DNA from: Stentor roeselii
Lineage: Eukaryota; Ciliophora; Heterotrichea; Heterotrichida; Stentoridae
Assembly: GCA_006503475.1 (NCBI GenBank)
Contig: RSEH01000094.1
Location: 93,337 to 157,336 of the forward strand
Direction: 5' to 3'
Length of the DNA stretch: 64,000 nt
Part shown: piece after piece, positions 38,125 to 48,257 of the stretch
Numbering within the stretch: position 1 is the stretch's first letter
Layout: each line of letters opens with the position of its first letter
The notes under the pieces: model-generated
What the model was told of the DNA's origin: nothing
What the model saw: the letters and a program-made list of their open reading frames with translations, nothing else
The model's database searches: none
Made by a program: the position numbers and the translations under genes

Positions 38125-39186
38125 ATGTCTGCTAAAGACCCTTTTTCTATCCTCTTTAAAGAAAGTAACAATAAGCCTGTGACAGCTGCTGAAGAAAAAG
38201 CGAAAAAGATTGAAAGATACCGGCCTGGAAAAGCCCCGGAATGGGAAGAACCTCAGGATCAAGAAATCGTTTCAGTCGCTGCACCCGCAAAAAACATCGA
38301 AATCGATGAAATCAAAGTGCCTGACGTTTGCATTGTCGTTGAGGACCAGGGCAAAGAAGACTCTTTCAAAGAAAAAAATGTTTCTTCTCGCTTTTTGAAT
38401 CAGGTCAGAATCGACTCGGATGGACTCGCAGATTTCAAGAATCCTGATCAAGTCAATGTCAGAGCTAAACCTGTCTTTGTTAGTAAGAAACTACGTGTCA
38501 CTCATGTGGAAAGAGAACAGAAGGAAAAGGAGGAACAGCAACTTTTACAGGAATTGAAAAATCTGCAGGAGGAAAAGAAAACTCGCACGAAAGTCGTTGT
38601 TGCTGAAGCGATTTTCAAAGAAGAAATACAGAAAGTCGAGTCTGACCCAGATACAAGTTCATCATCCGAGGCAGAAGACGCGTTCGCCCAATGGAAGATT
38701 CGTGAGATCAAAAGAATAATGCGTGACAAAGACCTAAAAGACCAAAGATCCAAAGAATCAGCAGAAATAGAAAGACGTCGAAATCTAACCGACTGGGAAC
38801 GTCAAGAAGAAGACAAAAAACTCGGAAACGACGCTCAATCAAAGCCAGAAAAGCAAAAAATCCAATTCATGCAAAAATACTACAACAAAGGAATTTTCTT
38901 CCAAGAGCGTGACGACCACGGAAAGTTAAAAGAAATCTTCATGAGAGACTACAACAAGCCCGTAGAAGGCGACTTCGACAAGACCACTCTTCCCAAAATC
39001 CTTCAAAAGCGACGAGGCGACTTCGGAAAGAAAGGCCAGTCGAAATACACCCACTTGACCAACGAAGACACGACAAACTTCGACCCGCAGTTCATGCCGC
39101 AGCCAGAACTTCTGATGAAGCAACAAATGAAAGGCGCGGCTTACAAAGCAATGAATTCCTTCGATGCGAAAAAAAGAAATTATTAA
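38125..39186 (+). CDS. MFAP1: MFAP1 spliceosome protein
   Basis: This is a 353-residue, charged protein. MFAP1 signatures are VNVRAKPVFVSKKLRVTH, an acidic SDPDTSSSSEAEDAFAQWKIREIKRIMRD, the RRNLTDWERQEEDKKLG stretch, FMQKYYNKGIFFQERD, and the C-terminal GKKGQSKYTHLTNEDTTNFDP. MFAP1 is a component of the precatalytic spliceosome B complex (related to yeast Spp381). It is shorter than human MFAP1 (439 residues). In a genome whose introns are 15 nt, a B-complex factor is of interest for how such short introns are bridged. It is convergent with the aminopeptidase with a 10-bp gap. Confidence 0.9.
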   Translation: MSAKDPFSILFKESNNKPVTAAEEKAKKIERYRPGKAPEWEEPQDQEIVSVAAPAKNIEIDEIKVPDVCIVVEDQGKEDSFKEKNVSSRFLNQVRIDSDGLADFKNPDQVNVRAKPVFVSKKLRVTHVEREQKEKEEQQLLQELKNLQEEKKTRTKVVVAEAIFKEEIQKVESDPDTSSSSEAEDAFAQWKIREIKRIMRDKDLKDQRSKESAEIERRRNLTDWERQEEDKKLGNDAQSKPEKQKIQFMQKYYNKGIFFQERDDHGKLKEIFMRDYNKPVEGDFDKTTLPKILQKRRGDFGKKGQSKYTHLTNEDTTNFDPQFMPQPELLMKQQMKGAAYKAMNSFDAKKRNY

Positions 39187-39196
39187 ATCAATGAAA

Positions 39197-41623
39197 TTAA
39201 ATGAAATTTTTCAATGAAGACTTGCATTTCGATAGAGTCTCTAAAGTTTCTTGAATTATTCGTCGAGCCCAGGTCTTCGAGACTTGAACTTGCGTCAAAC
39301 GTGAAATCAACTCGTCGAGGTCTGAAGTTTTAGGAAGAAGGAGTCGGAGAAAGGTTTCAGAATATTCGCGGTCGTGGTTGTCGATCACCCAGGGAAGGTC
39401 TTTGAAGTACTGGTCGAAGTAGCCTTCTAAAGAAGTTTCGTCTTTTGTTTGCCAGAAGCCGCTCATCAGGTAGTTGGCTTGCGTCAGGCTGAACTTTTGG
39501 TGCTTGACGCACTCTTCCCAGACTTTTTGTTTGTTGTCTGTTGCTGCGGCTCGGCAGTAGTTTTTGAAAAAGATGGAAACGTCGGATTTGTCGTGTTTTA
39601 GCTCTTCTTTTAGAATTGATTTTATTTGGTGCTTTGTGGAGATTGTTGAGAGAAGCATTATTCCTTTCCATTTTTCACCTCGGTTTAGAGAGAGAGAGTA
39701 TTCGTAGCTACGTTGAATGTCTTCAGGGGTGAAGGCGATTGTGAATATTTTTCTTTGGAGACATTTGTTGTCTGGGGTTAATGCCAATTTTCCCATGATC
39801 GCTTCGAATAGCTTATGGGAATATTCTGGGATATGAGGTGTTGGAGTGAAATCATTTAGAATTGTTGAAGCAAAGTTGGAGATAATATCAATAACCTGCT
39901 CCATATCCTCATAAATCAATAATTCACTCACATAATTGATAAACTCCGAACTTTTCATTTGAAAACATTCAACACGATTCCAAAGTGATTGCCAAAGTAT
40001 TCCTCTATTAACACTAGAAACCTTAGTGATATTTTTCTCTCTAAAAAAGAAATTAACTGAGAGCTCATCTAAAACAACCTGAACATATCCATGATCATCA
40101 GAGTTGATAACGATTCCCTGAATACCCGGAAGTCCAATCAACTCACTAACAACTCCAGTTTCTTGATTTGGAATCACAATCCTTTGTTTGAAGACACTTC
40201 CTTCAGAAGTGAACCCTTCAGCAAGAACACAATGATTCCTAAGAGTATCTCCAGAGACATTTTTTTGAACAAAAGAAACTTGAGTAATCTTTCCATCTTG
40301 AGTCTCGAAGCAAGCCTGAACACTATTCAAACCTTTAGTCTCAACCCATTCAGCGACCCAGTTATTCAAGAAGTGACTTTGCATGGCAGCGACAAAATCC
40401 GCCAAAGTAACATTTTTCCATCCAAAGTCCCTGAAGTACCTTTTAAGTCCTTCACTGAACTCATTTTCCCCAATGATAAAAGCGAGATTTTTCAACAAAG
40501 AAGCTCCTTTCCAATAAGTGATCGTATCAAGGTTAGAAATCGCTTCATCCGAAGTAGTAACAAACATGTAAACCGGATGAGTGGACTCAATGGAGTCATT
40601 CGAATAAGCCTTCATCTTATTAACAAGGAAGTCCACCCAGATATCATTGTCGATTTCCTTGAAAGTAATGAAATACGAGAGAAAAGTGGCGAAGCTTTCA
40701 TTGAGCCACAAGTCGTCCCACCACTTCATAGTGACAAAGTTGCCGAACCACATATGACAAAGTTCATGAAGCACCACGTTTTGAAGCCAGTTCAACTCAC
40801 TTCTGACTGGAGTTTCCTTCCACACGTGCGAGTCGTTTATCGTGACACAGCCAGCGTTTTCCATTGCGCCCATGTTGAACTCCGGGCAGAAGACCTGCGT
40901 GCATTTGCTGAACTGCATTTCAATTCCAAAGAACTCAGCATAGGCTCTTTTTCCGATGCACAGCCACTCGTTGATAGTGTCTTTTTTGATGAAGCGAGAA
41001 AGACTGCCTCGTGAGTAGATCTCGTCAGAACCTTGATAGTCTCCGCAGATGACTGCGAGAAGATAAGTGCTCATCACTGGAGTCGTTTTAAACCTCCACA
41101 GGCCGAAGCCGTCATTTTCCTCGAAGGCCTCTTGGGACTCGTTGGAAAGAACTGTCCAGTGGCTGAAGCTTTTCACTTCGATCTTGAAAGTTCCTTTCAG
41201 ATCAGGCTGGTCGAAGCAAGGGAAGACTTTGTTGGCGTAGTAAGGGAAGAGGTAGGAGTAAATGTAAGTGCTTGAGTCTTGAGGGTCTGTGAAAAGGTGC
41301 AGACCGGTTCCGTTTGACGAGTAAGAAGAAGAGAATTCTAGGAGAAGCTTGTGGCTTCCCTTCTCCAAATTACCCAGGTTCAGCTTGTTTTCGAATCTTG
41401 ATATGGTTAATGGTGATGAGTTTAAAGTCGCTTTGTGGATCGTGTCGCCGGAGTAGTCGATGAAGAGGTCTGAACAGTGCTTTTTGGTGGTGAAGTCGAT
41501 CACTGTGTGACCTGAAAAATCACTTTTTCGTAGTTCTAGGGAAATGAAGTAGCTTAGAGGAGTTGCTATCACGTCAAAGCGAGCCTTGGCTGAGTCGATG
41601 CTGAGTGAATAGGATGTTTCCAT
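39197..41623 (-). CDS. M1-family zinc aminopeptidase, puromycin-sensitive type
   Basis: This is an 808-residue, intronless metallopeptidase. The exopeptidase motif GAMEN is at 252-256, the zinc motif HELCH at 286-290 and the third ligand E309 in WLNESFATF, 19 residues on, as in M1 enzymes. FDQPDLKGTF at 137-146 and the long ERAP1_C-like helical domain from ~500 to the end are also present. No signal peptide is seen, so it is likely a cytosolic aminopeptidase of the NPEPPS/APM1 type that trims peptides after proteasome action. Length and order fit the family. Confidence 0.93.
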   Translation of the reverse strand: METSYSLSIDSAKARFDVIATPLSYFISLELRKSDFSGHTVIDFTTKKHCSDLFIDYSGDTIHKATLNSSPLTISRFENKLNLGNLEKGSHKLLLEFSSSYSSNGTGLHLFTDPQDSSTYIYSYLFPYYANKVFPCFDQPDLKGTFKIEVKSFSHWTVLSNESQEAFEENDGFGLWRFKTTPVMSTYLLAVICGDYQGSDEIYSRGSLSRFIKKDTINEWLCIGKRAYAEFFGIEMQFSKCTQVFCPEFNMGAMENAGCVTINDSHVWKETPVRSELNWLQNVVLHELCHMWFGNFVTMKWWDDLWLNESFATFLSYFITFKEIDNDIWVDFLVNKMKAYSNDSIESTHPVYMFVTTSDEAISNLDTITYWKGASLLKNLAFIIGENEFSEGLKRYFRDFGWKNVTLADFVAAMQSHFLNNWVAEWVETKGLNSVQACFETQDGKITQVSFVQKNVSGDTLRNHCVLAEGFTSEGSVFKQRIVIPNQETGVVSELIGLPGIQGIVINSDDHGYVQVVLDELSVNFFFREKNITKVSSVNRGILWQSLWNRVECFQMKSSEFINYVSELLIYEDMEQVIDIISNFASTILNDFTPTPHIPEYSHKLFEAIMGKLALTPDNKCLQRKIFTIAFTPEDIQRSYEYSLSLNRGEKWKGIMLLSTISTKHQIKSILKEELKHDKSDVSIFFKNYCRAAATDNKQKVWEECVKHQKFSLTQANYLMSGFWQTKDETSLEGYFDQYFKDLPWVIDNHDREYSETFLRLLLPKTSDLDELISRLTQVQVSKTWARRIIQETLETLSKCKSSLKNFI

Positions 41624-41925
41624 TTATAGCATCACAGATGATTAGAAACTTTGATTTTCATTTACTTTAAAATCTATATTTTCAGGTTCATCCAGGAGAC
41701 ATTAGATGAAATTTATTTAATATAAGTCCCGTTACGCTACGCTCGACCTCTTCCATCTTTTTTACGAGGTCTCAGTTAAATTTTACTGAAAAATCTTAAA
41801 AATTGATTTTTTTCTGAAAGAATTTTCCTTCTCCGATAAATTCTCAGTGATATAGTTCACAAGTTTAAATAATTCCCATATACGTTTCCATCTGACTATT
41901 TTAAAAGAATATTAATCCAATAAAA
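41624..41925. other. 302-bp divergent spacer with GC-rich hairpin
   Basis: This lies between the aminopeptidase and Myb starts. It is mostly AT-rich, but 41727-41775 is a local GC-rich island that includes GTTACGCTACGCTCG. Within it GACCTC (41745-41750) can pair with GAGGTC (41766-41771) around a 15-nt loop. No coding frame or known RNA is recognised. Confidence 0.5.
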
Positions 41926-42465
41926 ATGCAATCATGTAAAGATATCAAAAATTCTCTTCTTGAAACTCTTGAACTGATCAAGGAGAACTCATTAAAGTCA
42001 AAGAATGTGATGCTGAATAAAAGGAGAACTTATAACTACTGGACTTTCAATGAAGATGAGAAGTTGATGAGACTTGCAAAGGAGTTGAATTATAATTGGA
42101 TTAAGGTATCTTTGGAATTCATTAATCGAACTCCGGCTGAAGTAGAAAAGAGATGGAAACTCAGAATCGATCCCAACACGAAAAAAACTCCCTGGACTGC
42201 TGAAGAAGACCGCAACATAATTATTTTACACAAAAAGTTTGGAGGGAACTGGAAAACGATTTCTCAGCATTTAGAAGGAAGACTTCCAAGTGCGATCAAG
42301 AATCGGTATTATAGCAAATTGCAAAAAACTGAAAGTAATTTGAAAGAAATAAACAGTTTTTCTACATTTGATGAAGAAAATGAGCCGAAGGAGAAATTGG
42401 ATGACGCTGAATCAATATGTTCGAAAAGCACTTCTGTGACTCTTACAATATTTTCAAATGTTTAA
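41926..42465 (+). CDS. Two-repeat Myb (R2R3-like) DNA-binding protein
   Basis: This is a 179-residue protein. Residues ~33-85 form one SANT/Myb repeat (YWTFNEDEKLMRLAKELNYNWIKVSLEFINRTPAEVEKRWKLRI) and ~88-137 a second (TPWTAEEDRNIIILHKKFGGNWKTISQHLEGRLPSAIKNRYYSKL), with the expected spaced Trp residues. The repeats are arranged as in R2R3 Myb proteins and should bind DNA as a transcription regulator. The C-tail is acidic and Ser-rich. Target genes are unknown. It starts after a 302-bp spacer and ends 78 bp from a convergent coiled-coil gene. Confidence 0.9.
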   Translation: MQSCKDIKNSLLETLELIKENSLKSKNVMLNKRRTYNYWTFNEDEKLMRLAKELNYNWIKVSLEFINRTPAEVEKRWKLRIDPNTKKTPWTAEEDRNIIILHKKFGGNWKTISQHLEGRLPSAIKNRYYSKLQKTESNLKEINSFSTFDEENEPKEKLDDAESICSKSTSVTLTIFSNV

Positions 42466-42543
42466 TTCTGAATTGAAGTAATAATTAATTTCTGATGAAT
42501 GGTGAGTCTGAATGAAATTGTTAACTGTTCAAATATTTAATAT

Positions 42544-43626
42544 TTACATCAAAGGTTTTGCGCTGCTTTTGGTTCTTCGAGTTGATTTGTTGCTTCGAGT
42601 TGAGAGATACCCTGAACAGAGCTTTGAATTGAACTTCCCTCCCAGTAGGTTAGTTGTGTTGATTATTGGAAAAGTTGTTGAAAGATTGTTGGGAGTAACT
42701 GATTCTTTCAGTCTTTCATAAGTTCTCATCCTTAAAGTCGGGTTTTGAAGGACAAGTTTCATGTTTTTCAACTCATCCATCAAGTTTCCAATGAAAGACT
42801 TCTGCCTTTCTTCAACCAAATTTCGAATAATCAGCTCCTGCTCAATTTTAAGTTTATATTTTTCATAGTCCGCCTTTATAAGTAAAATTTCTTCCTTAAT
42901 TTTGTTTTCTTTATTTAAAATTTTCTGCTCCATCTTCTTTTTAGTCTGATCATGCGAGTTTTTCAGTTCATTTAAAAAGTCACCAGCATGTTCTGCTTTT
43001 TTTACAGCGATTTCAGCTTCTTCTTGACATTCAAGATGAACTTTTTGAATGACATTTAGCTTTAAAGTCTCAATCATTATCTGGTCCTTGAGATCTCTGC
43101 ATTCTTTGAGCAGGTCATGGTGAATTATTTGAGATTCGAAGTCTGTCTTGATTATGTTTGTCGTTCGGCAGAGGTTGCTTTGGACTGAAAAGTTTTCACT
43201 CATTCCGTCGAAAATTTTCTTTTTTTCTGAAAAGATTTCATACATTTGGTCTCTTTTCATAGTAAGGTCAATACTTTCCTTTTGGAAGTTCTGTTGAATG
43301 TTGAGAATAGAGTTTTTTAACTCTTGTCTTGTTGAAAGTTTTTCTTTTATTTCTGCGATTTTTAACTTTTCTTGTTTGTATTCGGGAAGTCGTTGCATGA
43401 TATCTGATAAGTTCTTGATTTCGAAGTCCTTTGTAGATGCTGGAGGGTTTTTTGAGGTGTTTTGGTCATTTAAACGGATAAAGCGGCTTTTAGGTGGATT
43501 GACGATTTCTTTGAATAATTTGAATTGGAGCTTTTTCACTTTTTCTCTCAGGTTTATCGGGATTGAATCTACTTCTTTCCAAAAGGATAAAGAAGTTGAA
43601 TTTTTATCTGATTCATCAAATTCCAT
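42544..43626 (-). CDS. Coiled-coil hypothetical protein
   Basis: This is a 360-residue protein dominated by long coiled coils between residues ~65 and ~290 (ILNIQQNFQKESIDLTMKRDQMYEIF; MEQKILNKENKIKEEILLIKADYEKYKLKIEQELIIRNLVEERQKS). The C-terminus is basic and Ser/Thr-rich (STRSNKSTRRTKSS). No other domain, membrane segment or signal is seen. It may be a cytoskeletal or ciliary structural protein, but this is a guess from composition. Long AT-rich spacer lies upstream. Confidence 0.65.
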   Translation of the reverse strand: MEFDESDKNSTSLSFWKEVDSIPINLREKVKKLQFKLFKEIVNPPKSRFIRLNDQNTSKNPPASTKDFEIKNLSDIMQRLPEYKQEKLKIAEIKEKLSTRQELKNSILNIQQNFQKESIDLTMKRDQMYEIFSEKKKIFDGMSENFSVQSNLCRTTNIIKTDFESQIIHHDLLKECRDLKDQIMIETLKLNVIQKVHLECQEEAEIAVKKAEHAGDFLNELKNSHDQTKKKMEQKILNKENKIKEEILLIKADYEKYKLKIEQELIIRNLVEERQKSFIGNLMDELKNMKLVLQNPTLRMRTYERLKESVTPNNLSTTFPIINTTNLLGGKFNSKLCSGYLSTRSNKSTRRTKSSAKPLM

Positions 43627-44194
43627 TAGAAAATTTATTATTTGGATTTTTTTTGTAAATAGTTTTTGAAAAGAGTTTTATCTTTAATTTGCAATATTTA
43701 AATATTGGTTTCTTAGATTAGTTTGGCTTGATTTGAAAATTCAAATCTCCTCGATAGATAATTTAAATTTTAAACTCTATGCATAGTTAACCATAATAAA
43801 TTATTTAAAGTTAAGCTTTGGTATTATTAACGTACTTATTAGAGAAATTATCAAAATTTAGGGTTGTATATATTTAAATAGTTGTTCATAGTACAATATA
43901 CAAAATAAAACTTACTGCATTTTTAAATATGGTTAGTTCAGATATATTTAACATCTGAATTTAATACTTTTTTACTTCTGAGATATCTATGAAGCACTAA
44001 AGTTAAAGGATAAATTCAGTTAGAATTCTGTTCTGAAAACTTATACCTTTTCAGAGTGAAAATTAATGTAAAATGCTAAGATAGCAATTTTAAAACTTAA
44101 CCTGGGAAATAGTTTGATACCCCTATTCTTTCCCCTAACTTAAACCTGATCATTTTCGATCTTATTCAATATTAATCCATATTTCAAATATATA
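43627..44194. other. 568-bp divergent AT-rich spacer
   Basis: This lies between the coiled-coil gene and the kelch gene. It is strongly AT-rich. I see no RNA gene, repeat unit or coding frame. Confidence 0.6.
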
Positions 44195-47100
44195 ATGATT
44201 TTTTTCTGGATCCAGCTATGTTGTGTAAAGTGTTTGCAAATTCACAAAATTCCAGCAACTAAGACTCCTCCAAGAAGTGTCGTTGTCTCTTCATCTGTTT
44301 ACGACCCAGTCGAGAACAGAATCATTACAATCGGGGGAATAGATGCAATAACTAATGATCAAAGGCCAAATATTTTCACATACAACTTCTCCTCAGGAGA
44401 GTTCAACAAGATCTACAAGTTATCTGAATATGAACCAAATGCTTATGCTGGACACTCCATGTTCCTTCGAGATGACAGAAAAATTCTCGTGTTTGGCTTC
44501 TTTTCAGGAATTTCTTCATTCAACCTGATCAATTTTGCTTGGACACAAGAAACAATGACAGGAGATTATCTTTTAGATGTGGGTAGTTTTGCATTCACAA
44601 GTTTTATCTTCAAAGATAAACAATACGTCGCGATTTTTGGAGGATATTCTGAGACTGGAGTGCTGAACTCTTTATATCTGTAAGAATTACCCAGCATTCA
44701 AGTAGAGACTTTATTTTCAAGAAAGATGCCAAATAATGGAAATGCTCCAAGTCCTCGAACTTTCCCATCAATGATATTTTACAAGAATGCTCTTTATGTT
44801 TATGGTTATATTGCCTTTGTTGAGGACAATGAGGATTACGTTTTTAAATATGATTTGGTTGAAGAAAGTTGGGAAATTTTAAATACTTTTGGAGATGTAC
44901 CTGAGCCAAGGTCTCATCATATTAGCTATGTTCATAATGATCAAATGCTTGTATTGTATGGATATTATTTAGAAGAGAATCGCTTTTATAATGAGCTTTA
45001 TCTTTTCAACTTAATCACATATTCTTGGGTTAAAGTGAGTAATTTCACTGGTTATCCTGTTATAGGAGCTTCAAGAGTTAAGGTTGGAAATAAAATTTAT
45101 TTGCTTTTTGGAAGGTTTTTTGATGAACCTACTAACTTCATTCAATTTTTAGATCTGGATGAAGAGATACTGACTCCTACATTACTCACTAAAAATTTCA
45201 TCTCACCTTCAAATAGGATGAACCATTGCAGCATGGTAATAAATCAATATATGTACATGTATGGTGGCTTCATAGATAATAACGAAGACATCAAGATCAT
45301 TTATAATGATTTATGGAGATTCAATTTAGATTTACTTTTCTGGGAATCGATTGTGACTCGAGGTGAATCCCCCTCAAAAAGGAAAAGCAATTCCTGCTGC
45401 AAACTAGGAGGTAACAGAATAGTTATTTTTGGAGGAGAAAATGAAGATATCTACCTAAATGACTTATACTTCCTATATGAGCCTTTTCAGACATGGTATA
45501 AAGTTGAACCTCAAGGATCAAAGATTACTGCAAGAGTCGACTCCTGCATAGTCACATATTCAAATTTGATATTTATTATAGGGGGTAAAAGTAAACACAA
45601 GGGATTCGAAGATATCTGGGTGTTTGACCTAGAAACCAACAAATATACTAAAATAGGAGATGATTTATTTGAAAATGGTATCAGAAAATCGGAATGCTGG
45701 ATTGAAGAAACTTCTAAAAGTCTTATCAACTTAATAATCGTTGGAGGAACTGATTACGACCTCGCTCCAAACTTTATGCAGTTCAATATTTCAATAAATC
45801 CCTTAGAGTTAAAGATATTAAAAGTGAGCAGTTCTAATCCCAAAAATCAAGGATGTTTAATAAAAGAAAACTCTGCTATGGTTCGATTTGGAAGAAAGTC
45901 TATTGTCTTCGGAGGTCTTCTATTTGGACTGGTTTCAAATTACCCACTTTTAATTTATGACCATCATTTACTTCAATGTGAGTTTCTGGAGGTTGTGAAT
46001 GATATCAGATTATATGGGCATAGTGCAGTGCATTACAAAAAGTCAATCTTCATCTTTGGTGGAGCAGGAATCATAATGTCCTATCCAAGTTACGTTCAAA
46101 TCTTCAATAATCTTTACGAGGTCTCTTTTGATCAGAAAGAATCTCTCAAGGCAACTTGCAGTGAAGGAACAATAGGTTTAAACTGTCAGCCATGCCAAAA
46201 AGGGACTTATTTCTCAAATGGCGAGTGTACAGACTGTCCAAAAGGAACATTCAACAATAAGATAGGCTCAACCAACATAGACCAGTGCATTCCTTGTTCA
46301 TTCAAAACTTATTCAGATATTCCAGGCTCTGAAAAATGTAAAGATTGTTTTTCTTCTTACTCATGTCCTATCGGCTCTATTTATCCAAAGGAAAATTTGA
46401 TTCAAATAAAAAATCAAACAATTCAGCCTTCTGAATATAAAGATGATAAAAAATTCATCTCAAAAATATCTAATTCTATTTGGTACAGTTTTTCATGTTT
46501 TTTCATTGTTTTTCTGATTCTCTCAGTTATGTTCAAGAGCTTTTCTTCAATTTTAAGCAAGTTTGATATGTTTATTGAAAGTCATGAACACAAGTTGAAT
46601 ATTCCTGTTGTGTATATGAAGACTGGAATTGGTGGGGTTTTCTCAGTTGCTTTTTTATTGGCTTCGTGCATTACTTTAGTAATTACTCTCTTGAACTTTT
46701 ATTATGATAATGTCATAGAAATTAGAGGAACAGTTCCAGTGATTGTCATTAAAGACAAGATTTCTGCTAATAACATGCAAGTTGTTTTCACTTTTTATAC
46801 ATACGGAGGTCAGTGCCTGGTAAACAACGAATGCAACTCAAGGATCGAAAGTGACATCATAGGCTTCACCTACAGCCGAATGAAAATGAACTGTTACTCT
46901 GACTACGATAACTGCATTGTCACTTTAACTTACTCTGATGCGGAATTGGTTTCAAAGCAAGCTGAAATCTTATTAAAACTGAAAGAAAGCCTTAGCTTCT
47001 CCTCAGCTCTCAGTTTAAATATTTCAACATCATCATCAATCCCAGACGAGATCAGCGATGTATTCACTTTTATCAAAGCACCATCTGAATCCACTGTTTT

Positions 47101-47605
47101 CAAAGGATTCAACCCGACAACATTTTTTATTGAATTTTCACCTTCAGTGAGGATTATTCAGGTTTTCACATCAGAGTCAAGTGAATGGCCAAGTAAGGAA
47201 ACTGGGTACCATGTTTATTCAAGTCAAGAACCTGAAGTCGGCTCGCTGGCGACAGAAGAAAAGTAAGATAAAAGCAGTTTGAACATTCAATTGAATTTAG
47301 CAGTCAAAATCGTCATACAAAAGGGTCAAAATGCTATGGAAACTCAGAGATTGTTGAGACAAGGATGGTTTTTGATGATTAGTGCTCTGCTTGGATCTGT
47401 TTTTGGACTTATGGGAACTTTCGCTACTGGCATGTCTTGGTTTGAGGGGCTTGTGAATAAGTATGAAAGTAAGAAAGAAATGAAAAGAAATTTTAAGGGT
47501 GTTGCGAATAGGATCATGAGTTTAAAGAGTGAATTTGGAGCTTTTAAGGTCAAAGTTCGGCAGAACAAAATAATGCCTGTCAACCCCATAATTGAAACAG
47601 CGTAA
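44195..47605 (+). CDS. Secreted/surface kelch-repeat, Cys-rich, multi-TM protein
   Basis: This is 1126 residues after removal of two 15-nt introns (44680-44694, 47263-47277). The N-terminus MIFFWIQLCCVKCLQ looks like a signal peptide. Residues ~25-650 contain kelch-type blades (DPVENRIITIGGID, GNRIVIFGGENEDIYLNDLYFL, NLIFIIGGKSKHKGFEDIWVFDL, KKSIFIFGGAG). A Cys-rich EGF/ephrin-receptor-like (GCC2/GCC3-type) segment follows (CSEGTIGLNCQPCQKGTYFSNGECTDCPKGTFNN...CIPC...KC). Three hydrophobic segments then come: SFSCFFIVFLILSVMF, GGVFSVAFLLASCITLVITLL, and after intron 2 GWFLMISALLGSVFGLMG. Ciliates have large families of such proteins, probably cell-surface receptors or adhesion proteins. Ligand unknown. 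Confidence 0.82.
44680..44694 (+). other. 15-nt intron 1 in kelch gene
   Basis: GTAAGAATTACCCAG. It has an in-frame TAA if retained. Splicing joins VLNSLYL to IQVETLFSRKMPNNG. Position 10 is A. Confidence 0.88.
47263..47277 (+). other. 15-nt intron 2 in kelch gene
   Basis: GTAAGATAAAAGCAG. It has an in-frame TAA if retained. Splicing joins LATEEN to LNIQLNLAVKIV and adds the last TM segment and tail. Position 10 is A. Confidence 0.85.
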
Positions 47606-48257
47606 ATATAAATATATTCATAAATACTTAGTTTAGAATAGTCGCTATTTTCTCGGCTTTAAAAAGGGAAAATTTCAGTAAGTAAGCTTGTAATACAAGG
47701 CAATATATTAATTTAATGCAAAAATTTAAAAGAGTTCAGGAACTTACTTCTATTATCAAGTTAGTTCTTGAAATGCAATCAGATTTATATATTTTGTGAT
47801 GATTCATTTTAATTGTTTTTTAAGTTTAAGATAATTTATTGTAGGTATTAAGTCAATAATGATTAAAACAAACTTATTTTTCTAGAGTTGCTTTATAATA
47901 TTCATTTATTTATAAATTATTCTTATTTCTTGCTTATATATTAAATTAACGAATACTGAACACACTTTTTATTTCATTATTACTTATCAACAACTTAATA
48001 CAAATATATTAGAAAGTTATTAGATTTTGATTATGAAAAATTTGTAATTGAACAAATTTTGGCATACATTATTACACATAGAACAAAATTGACATAAAGA
48101 TGGTTCTTTAAAATTGCTGTATTCTTTATAATTATTCTGCAATTAAAATCATTGATTTTTCTAACCAACTTATATAAAAACCTTCAACTAGAGCCAATTC
48201 AAATTTTTTGTAATATTAACGAATATATATTGAAAATTATTTAAATTTAGCTTATAA
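47606..48257. other. 652-bp AT-rich spacer
   Basis: This lies between the kelch gene and the beta-propeller gene. It is very AT-rich with long A/T runs. I see no gene, RNA or repeat unit. Confidence 0.6.

Noticed and set aside
40091-41275. Long plus-strand frames inside the aminopeptidase
   Set aside because: They are antisense shadows of a clear M1 enzyme with intact catalytic motifs.
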